Assembly (NCBI RefSeq): GCF_009792235.1
Contig: NZ_CP046973.1
Span: 992,001-1,056,000 of the forward strand
Origin: Microcystis aeruginosa FD4
Lineage (GTDB): Bacteria > Cyanobacteriota > Cyanobacteriia > Cyanobacteriales > Microcystaceae
Direction: 5' to 3'
Length of the DNA: 64,000 bases
Both the position numbers and the translations under genes were made by a program. Under the pieces are notes generated by a model. It had not been told where the DNA came from. It worked only from the letters and a program-made list of their open reading frames with translations, and did not search any database. Of the stretch, positions 26,201-34,528 are shown in pieces (within the stretch, counting starts at the first letter, position 1; every line of letters begins with the position of its first letter).

Positions 26201-26980
26201 CTAGATAGGTTCACCTTTGTCAATTAAACAGGAGGAGATTCCCTTAACTGCGGCAATTCCTTCAAAAATTATCGTCCTATCCACTAGGAGTGATTTAATG
26301 GCGTTTTCTTGCCAGTAATCCCTCATTAAGTCCCCATCTCCCCCCGTTAAAATTATCCCGCTCTCTGGATATAAATTTAACCATTCCAGACTGAATTTTT
26401 CTATTCCCGCCAAAATTGTATAAATTATCCCACTTCTTATCCCTTCTGCTGTTTCTTTTGCCCACATCTGAGGTAATCTTTCCAGTAAAGACACCTCTGG
26501 TAAGGTTGCCGTCCGTTCCCTTAAACTGGCTAATTGCACCTTTAACCCGGGTAAAATTGCCCCCCCCACTAGCTTTTTATCCCCATCCACCCCCGTAAAA
26601 GTTAAAGCTGTTCCCGCATCGATGACTAAACAGGGAAATCCGTATTTTTTTCCCGCACCTAAGACAGCTAAAGCTCGATCGATGCCGAATGTCGGATATA
26701 AATCCAGTAAAGGAATATCTTTCAGAGTAATTATCCGTAAATTGCCATAATTTGCCCATAATTCTCTTTGGCTAGGAACCACAGAAGCGACAACCAATTC
26801 ACAGTTGCATTTATTTGTCAAGAGTTTAGGGAAAATTTGTTGCAAAAATTCATCACTTAGGGGTTCGGTCAGGTGGGGAGTATCGAGACAAGCTAACAGG
26901 GTTTGACCGCGAAAATACCCCCAATGTAGCCGAGAATTGCCGATCATCAACCCTATCCAGTCAGTATCTTGCTCAGTCAT
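26201..26980 (-). CDS. coaX: Type III pantothenate kinase
   Basis: 259 residues of the ASKHA-fold CoaX family. Motifs: MIGNSRLHWGYF (the P-loop-like DxGNT region, here lacking the usual first Asp), GIDRALAVLGA, VIDAGTALTFTGV with the catalytic Asp, GGAILPGLKV, and the end ILTGGDGDLM. It phosphorylates pantothenate in the first step of coenzyme A synthesis and needs a monovalent cation. The replacement of the first Asp (usually D-x-G-N) by M-I-G-N is unusual and may lower activity. The divergent neighbour is the M16 peptidase pair. Confidence 0.87.
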   Translation of the reverse strand: MTEQDTDWIGLMIGNSRLHWGYFRGQTLLACLDTPHLTEPLSDEFLQQIFPKLLTNKCNCELVVASVVPSQRELWANYGNLRIITLKDIPLLDLYPTFGIDRALAVLGAGKKYGFPCLVIDAGTALTFTGVDGDKKLVGGAILPGLKVQLASLRERTATLPEVSLLERLPQMWAKETAEGIRSGIIYTILAGIEKFSLEWLNLYPESGIILTGGDGDLMRDYWQENAIKSLLVDRTIIFEGIAAVKGISSCLIDKGEPI

Positions 26981-26994
26981 TTAGTTAGTGGGAA

Positions 26995-27140
26995 GTATTT
27001 TCAGTGAACAGTGAACAGTAAACAGTAAACAGTAATCAGTGATTAGGGATCGGTAAACAGTACAGTAAACAGTAATCAGTGAACCGAAAACTCACATCTG
27101 ATCACTGATAACTGATCACTGATCACTGATAAGGCTGATA
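26995..27140. repeat. Heptamer tandem repeats (AGTAAAC/CAGTGAT units)
   Basis: Many units of CAGTAAACAGT and CACTGATAACTGAT type in both orientations, belonging to the same short-repeat class as 7981-8128. They fill most of the spacer between coaX and the M16 peptidase genes. Confidence 0.75.
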
Positions 27141-27248
27141 TTCGGGGGAATTATCTAGAAATCATGACAAAACTTTTTTAATGGTTGAGCAGGCAAGAGA
27201 TAATATAACCTATGTATAGAATTTAACAAAAAATCTGGTTAACGGACA

Positions 27249-28526
27249 TTGATCAAGTCGATAGCGCAGTGTCAAACAAGTTCTTTTCCCGCTCAGGTAT
27301 GGCAATTAGATCACGGCTTAACCGTAATTCATCAGTATTTACCCGTGACTCCTGTGGTGGTGGTGGATGTGTGGGTGAAAGCAGGTGCGATCGCTGAACC
27401 CGACCCATGGTTAGGTATGGCCCATTTTCTCGAACACATGATCTTTAAGGGGACGAAAAAACTTCCCCCCGGACTCTTTGACTATTTAATCGAAAATTGT
27501 GGCGGAATGACCAACGCTGCCACCAGTCACGATTACGCGCACTTCTATCTCACCACCAGTGTGGATCAAATTGAACATACCTTACCCCATCTGGCCGAAA
27601 TTCTCCTCCATGCTGAGATTGACGATGAGGAATTCTATCGGGAAAAAGATGTAGTCTTAGAAGAATTACGGGCCTGTTATGATGATCCCGATTGGATTGC
27701 CTACCAAACCCTCTGCGGAAGTATCTACCAAAACCATCCCTACGGACGCTCTATTCTAGGCGATCAACCCTGTTTAGAGCAATTAACCCCCAATCAAATG
27801 CGCTGTTTCCATCGCACCTATTATCAACCGGAAAATATGTGTGTGGCGATTATTGGGGGAATTGAACCCCAACCAGCTTTAGAAATTATCCGGCAATCTT
27901 TTCGGGAATTTCCCGTCCCCTCGGAATCCCCTCCCCATCTAGTGGCTGCCGAACCCCCCATGATCGAAATTCGTCGCTCCCAAGTATATTTACCCCATCT
28001 AGAACATTCTCGTCTCTTGATGGGATGGACTGGACCGGGATGCGATCGCCTAGAAGATGCCTTTGGATTAGACTTGATTTCTGTAATTCTTGCCGGAGGA
28101 CGCTGTTCGCGGTTAGTGCGACAGCTGCGGGAAGAAGCGCAAATCGTCCTCGATATTAACAGTAATTTTTCCCTGCAACGAGATTCCAGTCTCTTTACCA
28201 TCGGTGCTTGCCTATCTAGCTCACAAACCGCAGCAATTGAAGCTATTATCTGTGAACATCTCCAACATCTGCACGATCATCCCGTCCCCCCCGCAGAATT
28301 ACACCGCACTCAACAGATATTAGCTAACGATTATATTTTCTCCACAGAAACCCCGGGCCAATTAGCCGGACTCTATGGATATTATCAAACCCTGAGAGCT
28401 GCCGACCTAGCAACGATCTATCCCCAAGTTATCCAAAGTTTGCAACCGTCAGATCTACAGCGTCTCGCTCGTCAGTATCTCTCCCCGGAGCGATATGCTA
28501 TTACAATAATGCAACCCTGTGAATAA
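27249..28526 (+). CDS. M16 family zinc peptidase, catalytic subunit
   Basis: 425 residues from a TTG start at 27249; no better in-frame start is visible. The inverted zinc motif H-x-x-E-H is present as MAHFLEHMIFKGT, with the downstream Glu in the EKDVVLEELRA helix that completes the site. The M16 fold halves run 25-220 and 225-425, with SRLVRQLREEAQI in the second. It should form a heterodimeric processing protease, as in mitochondrial processing peptidase, with the next gene. The two genes are separated by 3 bp, so they are translationally linked. Confidence 0.9.
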   Translation: MIKSIAQCQTSSFPAQVWQLDHGLTVIHQYLPVTPVVVVDVWVKAGAIAEPDPWLGMAHFLEHMIFKGTKKLPPGLFDYLIENCGGMTNAATSHDYAHFYLTTSVDQIEHTLPHLAEILLHAEIDDEEFYREKDVVLEELRACYDDPDWIAYQTLCGSIYQNHPYGRSILGDQPCLEQLTPNQMRCFHRTYYQPENMCVAIIGGIEPQPALEIIRQSFREFPVPSESPPHLVAAEPPMIEIRRSQVYLPHLEHSRLLMGWTGPGCDRLEDAFGLDLISVILAGGRCSRLVRQLREEAQIVLDINSNFSLQRDSSLFTIGACLSSSQTAAIEAIICEHLQHLHDHPVPPAELHRTQQILANDYIFSTETPGQLAGLYGYYQTLRAADLATIYPQVIQSLQPSDLQRLARQYLSPERYAITIMQPCE

Positions 28527-28529
28527 ACG

Positions 28530-29789
28530 ATGTCCGCTTCTCCCATTCACCGCTTAACCTTAGAAAATGGCATCACTCTTTTAGTGGTGGAAAATACGGC
28601 CGTGGAGTTAGTTGCAGGGAGGATTTTTCTCAAAAATGCGGGTACTCGTTGGGAAAAAACCGAAAAGGCGGGTTTATTTCGTCTCTTGGCCGTGCTGCTC
28701 ACCAAAGGTACAGAAAAGTTATCTTCCCTAGAAATTGCCGATCGCGTTGAGTCCACGGGGGCCGGTTTAAGTGCCGATACGGGGACCGATTATTTTGTGG
28801 TGAGTTTAAAGACCGTTACTAAGGATTTTTTAGATATATTGCGTCTAGCGGCGGAAATTATTCGTTTTCCCAGTTTTCCCCCTCCAGAAATCGAATTAGA
28901 GAAAAATCTCACCCGTCAAAGCATTCGCTCTCAATTGGAACAGCCTTTTAATGTCGCTTTTAATCAATTACGCGCAGCTATGTACCCCGATCATCCCTAT
29001 GGTATGTCTTTATTGGGTACGGAGGCAACGGTTTCGCAATTGCAACGGGAGGATATGCAGGCCTATCATAGTCGCTTTTTCCGTCCCGATAACCTCGTGA
29101 TTAGTCTTTCTGGCCGTATTACCCTAGAGGAAGCGGTAAAAGCAGTGACGGAAATTTTTGGCAGTTGGTCAATTCCCGATCTTCCTTTATCTAGTTTACC
29201 CCCGGCCGCTTTTGATTTTCAGCCTACCTGTTTAACTACCGTCCAAGCTAGTCAACAGGCGATCGTTATGTTAGGATACCCCGGGTCTTCTGTACAAGAG
29301 GATGATTATCCCGTTTTAAAATTATTGAGTACCTATCTGGGGAATGGGTTATCTAGTCGTTTATTCGTGGAATTGCGAGAAAAACGGGGATTAGCCTACG
29401 ATGTTTCCTCTTTTTATCCCACCCGTCTCGATTCTTCCCAATTTGTCATTTATATGGGTACTGCACCCCAAAACACAGCGATTGCCGTGTCGGGATTGCG
29501 TCAGGAAGCAGAAAGGTTATATAAAGTAACTTTGAGTGAGGAGGAGTTACAGTCAGCTAAAAATAAGTTATTGGGTCAATATGCTCTCGGTAAACAAACT
29601 AACGCCGAAATCGCTCAATTATACGGTTGGTATGAAAGCTTAGGTTTGGGGATTGAATTCGATCGCACTTTCCTGGATTCTATTAATCAGATTACTCCCG
29701 AACAAGCGCGATCGGTAGCCGATAAATATTTTCAAAATCCTTACATTTCTCTAGTCGGTCCAGAAAATGCGATCGCTGAAATTCTCTAG
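28530..29789 (+). CDS. M16 family peptidase-like protein, non-catalytic subunit
   Basis: 419 residues of the same family. The zinc motif is missing: the matching position reads KAGLFRLLAVLLTKGT. The second-half substrate-binding R/Y pair is kept in GLSSRLFVELREKRGLAYDVSSFY. This division of labour between one subunit with the zinc site and one with the R/Y motif is known for bacterial heterodimeric M16B proteases. It starts 3 bp after the catalytic subunit. The Glu-rich and Gln-rich C-terminus is normal for the family. Confidence 0.9.
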   Translation: MSASPIHRLTLENGITLLVVENTAVELVAGRIFLKNAGTRWEKTEKAGLFRLLAVLLTKGTEKLSSLEIADRVESTGAGLSADTGTDYFVVSLKTVTKDFLDILRLAAEIIRFPSFPPPEIELEKNLTRQSIRSQLEQPFNVAFNQLRAAMYPDHPYGMSLLGTEATVSQLQREDMQAYHSRFFRPDNLVISLSGRITLEEAVKAVTEIFGSWSIPDLPLSSLPPAAFDFQPTCLTTVQASQQAIVMLGYPGSSVQEDDYPVLKLLSTYLGNGLSSRLFVELREKRGLAYDVSSFYPTRLDSSQFVIYMGTAPQNTAIAVSGLRQEAERLYKVTLSEEELQSAKNKLLGQYALGKQTNAEIAQLYGWYESLGLGIEFDRTFLDSINQITPEQARSVADKYFQNPYISLVGPENAIAEIL

Positions 29790-29799
29790 GAAGTCGCAC

Positions 29800-29831
29800 A
29801 GAAAACGGGGTTCTCCGAGAAACCCGTTTTC
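29800..29831. repeat. REP-like perfect hairpin (copy 1)
   Basis: A near-perfect palindrome AGAAAACGGG...CCCGTTTTCT with a short loop. A second copy with one or two changes lies at 44028-44060. It follows the M16 operon by 10 bp and may act as a transcript end or stabiliser, but no T tract follows on the plus strand. Confidence 0.65.
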
Positions 29832-30044
29832 TACTCATGCAAAAGGCAAAATGGAGAATAAATAATCAGTTTTTAATAACTGGATTTAGTATCAGGAGAT
29901 AAGATACAGGAGATAGGTGTTGGGGTTTTAGGGTGTTGGGGTTTTAGTTGAAATTCCCCATTTCCCCATTTCCCTAACCCCCGCTCCCATCTCATAGACA
30001 GTCTCAACGAGTAATTTAGATAGTCAACAGCTTAGTTAAAAACA

Positions 30045-30086
30045 TCAAAAAGCAGCAACAAGAGACTATTGCTGCTGCTTTTTTTG
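30045..30086 (-). terminator. Terminator of tRNA-Asn (works in both directions)
   Basis: The GCAGCAGCAATAG..TTGTTGCTGC hairpin has runs of A before and T after it on both strands. It sits 6 bp downstream of the tRNA-Asn 3' end on the minus strand. Confidence 0.75.
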
Positions 30087-30091
30087 ATTAA

Positions 30092-30163
30092 CTCCCCGGG
30101 TGGGATTCGAACCTACGACCAATCGGTTAACAGCCGACCGCTCTACCACTGAGCTACCGAGGA
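30092..30163 (-). tRNA. tRNA-Asn (anticodon GTT)
   Basis: A 72-base cloverleaf on the minus strand: acceptor TCCTCGG/CCGGGGA (one T-G wobble pair), D arm AGCTCAGTGGTAGAGC, anticodon loop CTGTTAA with GTT, and T arm GTAGGTTCGAATCC. Discriminator base G. No encoded CCA. Confidence 0.93.
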
Positions 30164-30310
30164 AAGCTACTCACAATTAATAATTATAATCATAAGTCCC
30201 TCAATAATGCAAGTGTTTTCTGGATTTTTTCTCAAAAAAATTTCCGGTGCCGGTAGAGGTGGGCGGAGAATCCACTATTGTGGAGATAAGGACACCATTA
30301 AGTCTAGTCT

Positions 30311-30784
30311 ATGCTTGCCCATCACCACCGTCCCGTTTCCCTCTGTCTGCTCTCCACAGATCTACCCATCCTCTCCTCTTTAGACACTTCCGCTACCCTC
30401 TACCAAAAGGATCGCCACCGGTTTCATCTTCTCCTCAATCAACCACCGATGGCTCTGGCAGAAATAGAGACACTTAAACCCGAAAATAGGCAAAATAAAT
30501 TAATTTGGCTAGAAATTTCGGTCAATCGGGTAATTATGACCATGCAGGGCCAGGGAAAATTCGCCTATCGTCATTTTTGGGAGCAAGGGGTTTTTGGTGT
30601 CAGTCGCTACTGGTTAAATGCCGAAAGTCTTCAACCGGGTGACGCTTTTCGCGTCCGCAACTATACCCGTAGTCTCCAATTAGAGGGGAATAATCTCCCC
30701 GAATATTTGCGTCTAGAGTACGAATTATGGTCAGATAACCTGATTTTAGGTCATTATGTCCTTCATCTGCAAGTACACCACTAA
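30311..30784 (+). CDS. Conserved hypothetical protein (cyanobacterial)
   Basis: 157 residues with no signal peptide. The first half is a plain soluble region (HHHRPVSLCLLSTDLPILSS); the C-terminal half is strand-rich, with FWEQGVFGVSRYWLNAESLQPGD and RLEYELWSDNLILGHYVLHLQVHH. No known catalytic motif. The strand-rich end with alternate hydrophobics suggests a small beta domain. The start codon is uncertain: ATG 30311 is preceded by little of a ribosome-binding site. It ends just before a MITE, whose left terminal repeat starts 2 bp after the stop. Confidence 0.55.
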   Translation: MLAHHHRPVSLCLLSTDLPILSSLDTSATLYQKDRHRFHLLLNQPPMALAEIETLKPENRQNKLIWLEISVNRVIMTMQGQGKFAYRHFWEQGVFGVSRYWLNAESLQPGDAFRVRNYTRSLQLEGNNLPEYLRLEYELWSDNLILGHYVLHLQVHH

Positions 30785-30785
30785 A

Positions 30786-31006
30786 TAGGGTATGCTGAAA
30801 AAGTTTCTCGTGGGGGTAGGGTGTGGGGTGTGGGGTGTAGGGTGTAGGGTTTTACCAATTTTCATCTGGTCAATTACCTAATTTTCAGAGAAAAAGTCCC
30901 TGAATTTTCCCCCCGATCCCCGCAATGGCTGGCACTTTTTGAGGGTAAAAAAGTCTAAAAGTCCTATCCAACAAGGTTTTTAGATTTATTCAGCAGACCC
31001 TAAATA
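30786..31006 (-). repeat. MITE family B copy 1 (AGGGTTTGCTGAA ends)
   Basis: About 220 bp from TAGGGTATGCTGAAAAAGT to ATTTATTCAGCAGACCCTA. It matches 39563-39782 in opposite orientation, including 'accttgttgg', 'ggggggaaaattc'-type and G-rich/C-rich simple-repeat stretches. Its ends are also shared by the family C elements. No coding capacity. Confidence 0.75.
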
Positions 31007-31171
31007 GGACTCTTTTGCCCTGAAAATTAGGTAATTGTCGGGTGGATTGAAGAAATTAGTCCTACACTAAACTAAAAGCCGTATAAATAGACCGTTAGAC
31101 AGAAATCGATAAATACACTATTGTCGTATCAATTATGAAATCATTTCTCATCACAGTGCGATCGCTATCGC

Positions 31172-31236
31172 TGTAGGGTGCGTTCCCTAATGCAAGTCCT
31201 ACTGCTCCAGCGATCGATTTTGGGGAACGCACCATG
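31172..31236. repeat. Stem-loop with GGTGCGTTCCC arms
   Basis: GTAGGGTGCGTTCCC at 31172 and GGGGAACGCACC at 31222 are inverted copies around a 35-base loop. A 14-base stretch (GGGGAACGCACCAT) also flanks the right end of the TnpB element at 38278-38291. Probably a dispersed repeat. Confidence 0.55.
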
Positions 31237-31320
31237 CACATTGATTAAACCTCTTGCATAATTAATTTTTGAGGATTCAAAAACGGCAAAAATAAGGATT
31301 AAATTGCATAAAATCCTTAA

Positions 31321-31541
31321 ATAGGGCTTGCTGAATAAATGTGAAATGTAGGCAAAGTAAGGGTTTTGGGGCTTTACGAGCGAAACAGGTGCAAGATTTT
31401 GAGAGAATCGTGGTTCAAAACCTTGCATCTTCATCGGCCCGCGTCCTGTAGGGGCGAAGCATTCGGGCAATAACCTATCGGTGAAACCGGAGATTTTCTA
31501 TCCGAATGCTTCGCCCGTACTTTTTGCTGCAAACCCTATTT
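31321..31541 (+). repeat. MITE family C copy 1
   Basis: About 220 bp from TAGGGCTTGCTGAATAAAT to TTGCTGCAAACCCTA. It matches 50053-50276 and 55174-55390, in the opposite orientation. The interior carries the inverted pair 'ggggcgaagcattcgg' / 'ccgaatgcttcgcc'. It lies 60 bp beyond the end of the truncated dnaA, with a partial second terminal repeat at 31540-31565 between them. Confidence 0.78.
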
Positions 31542-31600
31542 AGGGTTTGCAGCAAAAAGTTTGTTGGTGGGGTTAGGAGTCGGTCGTCAGTAGCCAGTCG

Positions 31601-32668
31601 TCAGTAGCCGGTCGTTTTAATCTCAGGAGAAGTGGCAATTTTGGCCATTGGTGGATTTAAAACCGGTGCGATATTTTCTACCGTCATCGGCAATCCAGAG
31701 ATAGAAATATAAGTAGTAGCCCGAATTAATGCTCCCTCTAATTCGCGAATATTAGAAGTATAATTAACGGCAATATATTCGATAACTTCTCGTGGGAGAC
31801 GCAGATTTTCGTACTCGGCCTTTTTTTGTAAAATTGCCATACGAGTTTCGATATCTGGTGCTTGGATATCGGCGACTAATCCCATAGAAAAGCGAGAAAT
31901 TAAACGATCCTGTAAACTGGGAATCTGTTTAGGGAGGCGATCGGAGGCTAAAACTACCTGTTTTCCCGCTTCGTGCAGGGTATTAAAGGTATGAAAAAAT
32001 TCTTCTTGAGTGTATTCTTTTCCTTCAATAAATTCCAGATCATCCACTAATAATATGTCCGCATGGCGATAATGATTACGAAAACTTTCCATACTATCTT
32101 GACGGATAGCGGTGATTAAATCATTAGTAAATTGTTCCGTCGATACATAAAAAACCCTGGATTGGGGATATAATTCCAGACGATAATGACCGATCGCTTG
32201 CATTAAATGGGTTTTACCTAATCCCACACCACCACAGAGAAAAAGCGGGTTAAATTCGCGTCCGGGTAATTCCGCCACCGCTAAAGCGGCCGCGTGGGCC
32301 ATGCGATTAGTTGGCCCGACAACAAAACGGGAGAAATTATATTTAGGGTTAAGTTGATTACTGGGGGATAGTTCTAATTCTAAGCTAGTGTGAGGCTGGA
32401 AAATAGCGATCGAATCCCCCTGTTGTGCCGTTAGTTGAATCTCGACGGGATAACCGACGATATCCTACACTACTTCGGCAATTGTTGACAGATAATTTTT
32501 CTGAAGATGGTTAAGAATAAAAGGATTGGCAGCCTGAATTACTAAGCGATCGTTTTGCCATTCTTTAACCGTCGCCGTTTGAAACCAAGTTTCAAAAGCG
32601 GGACGGGTTAATAGTAATTTTAGACGCTCTAGGAGATTATGCCAAAGTTGTTGGGGGCTGCTATCCAC
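31601..32668 (-). pseudogene. dnaA: Chromosomal replication initiator DnaA, amber mutation and domain IV lost
   Basis: Read from GTG 32668, domain I (LWHNLLERLKLLLTRPAFETW) runs to an in-frame TAG at 32467-32465. The same frame continues through GYPVEIQL, a short linker and NPKYNFSRFVVGPTNRMAHAA into the AAA+ domain III with Walker A CGGVGLGKTHLMQ, Walker B ILLVDDLEF and the sensor region NIRELEGALI. The frame then stops at 31601 just after domain III. The whole domain IV (about 95 residues, with the GGKDHTTV-type DnaA-box-binding signature) is absent; beyond the stop come repeats and MITE fragments. Total reading length is 356 codons against about 450 normally. DnaA opens oriC; this copy cannot make a normal protein. 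Confidence 0.88.
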
Positions 32669-32788
32669 GGTTAATTTTGATTAACAAAGTTGCTCTAGTG
32701 CTGCTGCGGGGAAACCTTATCAGTTTAGCGAGATTTTTCCGCTCAAGATAAAATGATTTTCAGAGGGAAACAATTAATCCTTATACAG

Positions 32789-33331
32789 ATGACACAAGTT
32801 TTAACAATCACCCAATTAGGAAACCCAATTCTACAGCAAAAAGCACCAGCGCTCGATCATCTTCTCGATTCTGACTGTCAAGATTTGATCGATTCCCTGA
32901 TTACCACCGTGCAAGCTGCCCACGGGGTGGGAATCGCCGCACCCCAAGTTGCTCGGTCTCTGCGTCTGTTTATCGTTGCTTCTCACCCCAATCCTCGTTA
33001 TCCCGACGCTCCGATCATGTCACCCACTGCCATGATTAATCCGCGTATTTTGCAGGTCAGCGAGGAAATGGTCAAGGGTTGGGAAGGTTGTCTCAGTGTC
33101 CCCAATTGGCGCGGTTTTGTCCCCCGTCATCAGTGGATTGAGGTGGCCTATTATGATCGCAATGGTCGGGAAATCCGTCAAGTTTTCAGGGATTTTGTCG
33201 CACGCATCTTTCAACACGAATACGATCATCTGGAAGGAATCCTCTTTCTCGATCGCCTTGCTTCTCCGGCGGATTTATATTCGGAGGAAGAATATCAAAA
33301 AATCAGTAATATTGCTGAATATAAGCGATAA
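32789..33331 (+). CDS. def: Peptide deformylase
   Basis: About 180 residues from ATG 32789 (MTQVLTITQLGNPIL); an upstream in-frame ATG at 32753 would add 12 residues. The three deformylase motifs are present: G-x-G-x-A-A-P-Q as GVGIAAPQV, E-G-C-L-S as EGCLSVPNWRG, and H-E-x-D-H as FQHEYDHLEGILF, giving the Cys and two His metal ligands and the catalytic Glu. It removes the formyl group from the N-terminus of new proteins. The gene diverges from dnaA with a gap of about 120 bp. Confidence 0.94.
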   Translation: MTQVLTITQLGNPILQQKAPALDHLLDSDCQDLIDSLITTVQAAHGVGIAAPQVARSLRLFIVASHPNPRYPDAPIMSPTAMINPRILQVSEEMVKGWEGCLSVPNWRGFVPRHQWIEVAYYDRNGREIRQVFRDFVARIFQHEYDHLEGILFLDRLASPADLYSEEEYQKISNIAEYKR

Positions 33332-33755
33332 AATCGCAAAATCTCCCTATATCTTCAAAATAAGTTCAATAACTTAACGGGAATATTTTATCTGGCGACA
33401 AAATTTTTGTGGGCAAATCTAAATTTTTTGTTAGAATGATAACGATTATCATTCTAGGCAGGCCACCTTTGCAAACAAATAAACTACTTGACAAAATAAA
33501 CTAATTGTGTTTTAGAACTCTGCCCTCAATTAACTAGGGAGATACTCAAGACTTTTTCGGTGACTAGGAAAATCAATTTTTCCAGATTTCCGTACCGGAG
33601 ATAAACCCAAAGACGAGGGAATAACCCGATAGCTTTCATTAGTTATCGTCTAGATGCCCAGAAAAATAAATACTCTAGCAAAGGGTATTTATTGACATTG
33701 GTAAAATCAGAAAACTTTGCCGATTAATTAACTATTGGAGTCCGTAAAAATATCT
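33332..33755. other. Spacer upstream of folE with a metalloregulator box
   Basis: A 424-bp non-coding region. Besides the 25-bp palindrome at 33432-33456, a possible promoter is TTGACA at 33488-33493 with TTTAGA 17 bp later (33511-33516). Little else is recognisable. The leader from that promoter to folE would be more than 230 nt. Confidence 0.5.
33432..33456. promoter_or_regulatory. Perfect 25-bp palindrome, Zur/Fur-type operator
   Basis: TAGAATGATAA-CGA-TTATCATTCTA: two perfect 11-base arms around three bases. The core TGATAA-N3-TTATCA looks like Fur-family boxes, in particular zinc-uptake regulator (Zur) boxes. It lies 324 bp before the folE ATG and 30 bp before a TTGACA element. Which regulator binds is an inference from the genes that follow. 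Confidence 0.7.
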
Positions 33756-34412
33756 ATGACCTTAGCTAAGTCCAAAGCAATTTTCGACAATGATGACTAC
33801 AATCACTTTCCCGAAGTGATTACCGAACCTAAATCGCCAGTATCGGAAGCCGAGATGATGCAAGCGGTACGAACACTGCTGTTAGGATTAGGAGAAGAGC
33901 CCGATCGCGAAGGTTTACGAGACACTCCTAAACGAGTAGTAAAAGCCCTAAAATTTCTCACTTCTGGTTATCAGCAATCCCTAGATGAATTGCTGAATGG
34001 GGCAGTTTTTCACGAGAATGCTAACGAGATGGTTTTAATCCGAGACATCGATATTTTTAGCTCCTGTGAACACCATATTTTACCCATTATCGGCCGCGCT
34101 CATGTTGCCTATATTCCTAACGGGAAAGTGATCGGTTTATCGAAAATTGCCCGCATCTGTGAAATGTACGCCAGACGACTGCAAGTACAGGAACGTTTAA
34201 CCGCACAAATTGCCGATGCTTTGCTAGGATTACTGCAACCTCAAGGGGTAGCTGTGGTGATTGAAGCGACTCATATGTGTATGGTAATGCGCGGGGTTGA
34301 AAAACCCGGTTCTTGGACTTCTACGAGTGCCGTGCGCGGTATTTTTGCCGATTCTGCTAAGACTCGTCAAGAGTTTATGAGTTTGATTCGTCATAGTCCC
34401 GATTTTCACTAA
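33756..34412 (+). CDS. folE: GTP cyclohydrolase I
   Basis: 218 residues from ATG 33756 (a TTG seven codons upstream is closer to the GGAG). The N-terminal region has PDREGLRDTPKRVVKALKFL; the zinc ligands are in IFSSCEHHILPIIG (Cys, His) and ATHMCMVMRGVEKPG (Cys), and the GTP site in GKVIGLSKIARI. It turns GTP into 7,8-dihydroneopterin triphosphate, the first step toward folate and tetrahydrobiopterin-type pterins. Since this is the zinc-dependent FolE-I type, the operator upstream could serve to make more of it when zinc is low. hemB follows after a possible weak terminator. Confidence 0.93.
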   Translation: MTLAKSKAIFDNDDYNHFPEVITEPKSPVSEAEMMQAVRTLLLGLGEEPDREGLRDTPKRVVKALKFLTSGYQQSLDELLNGAVFHENANEMVLIRDIDIFSSCEHHILPIIGRAHVAYIPNGKVIGLSKIARICEMYARRLQVQERLTAQIADALLGLLQPQGVAVVIEATHMCMVMRGVEKPGSWTSTSAVRGIFADSAKTRQEFMSLIRHSPDFH

Positions 34413-34420
34413 TTAGTCAG

Positions 34421-34460
34421 GGGGATCAGGATTATTTGATCGTCCTATCCCCGGTTTTTT
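34421..34460 (+). terminator. Possible terminator between folE and hemB
   Basis: GGGGATCAGGA pairs imperfectly with TCCTATCCCC and is followed by GGTTTTTTCC. It is a weaker stem than the others in this window, so read-through into hemB is likely. Confidence 0.5.
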
Positions 34461-34528
34461 CCTAGGCAAAAAACCAGCACCAAACCAGCTATTTACTGTT
34501 TACTTTTTATTTTTAACTCGCTGTTATC

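Noticed and set aside
31165..31470. 101-residue minus-strand ORF
   Set aside because: Reads through a family C MITE and a stem-loop repeat; no coding character.
31601..32668. The dnaA amber codon as a recoded stop (for example selenocysteine or pyrrolysine)
   Set aside because: TAG recoding is not expected in cyanobacteria, and the gene also lacks domain IV, so loss of function explains both.
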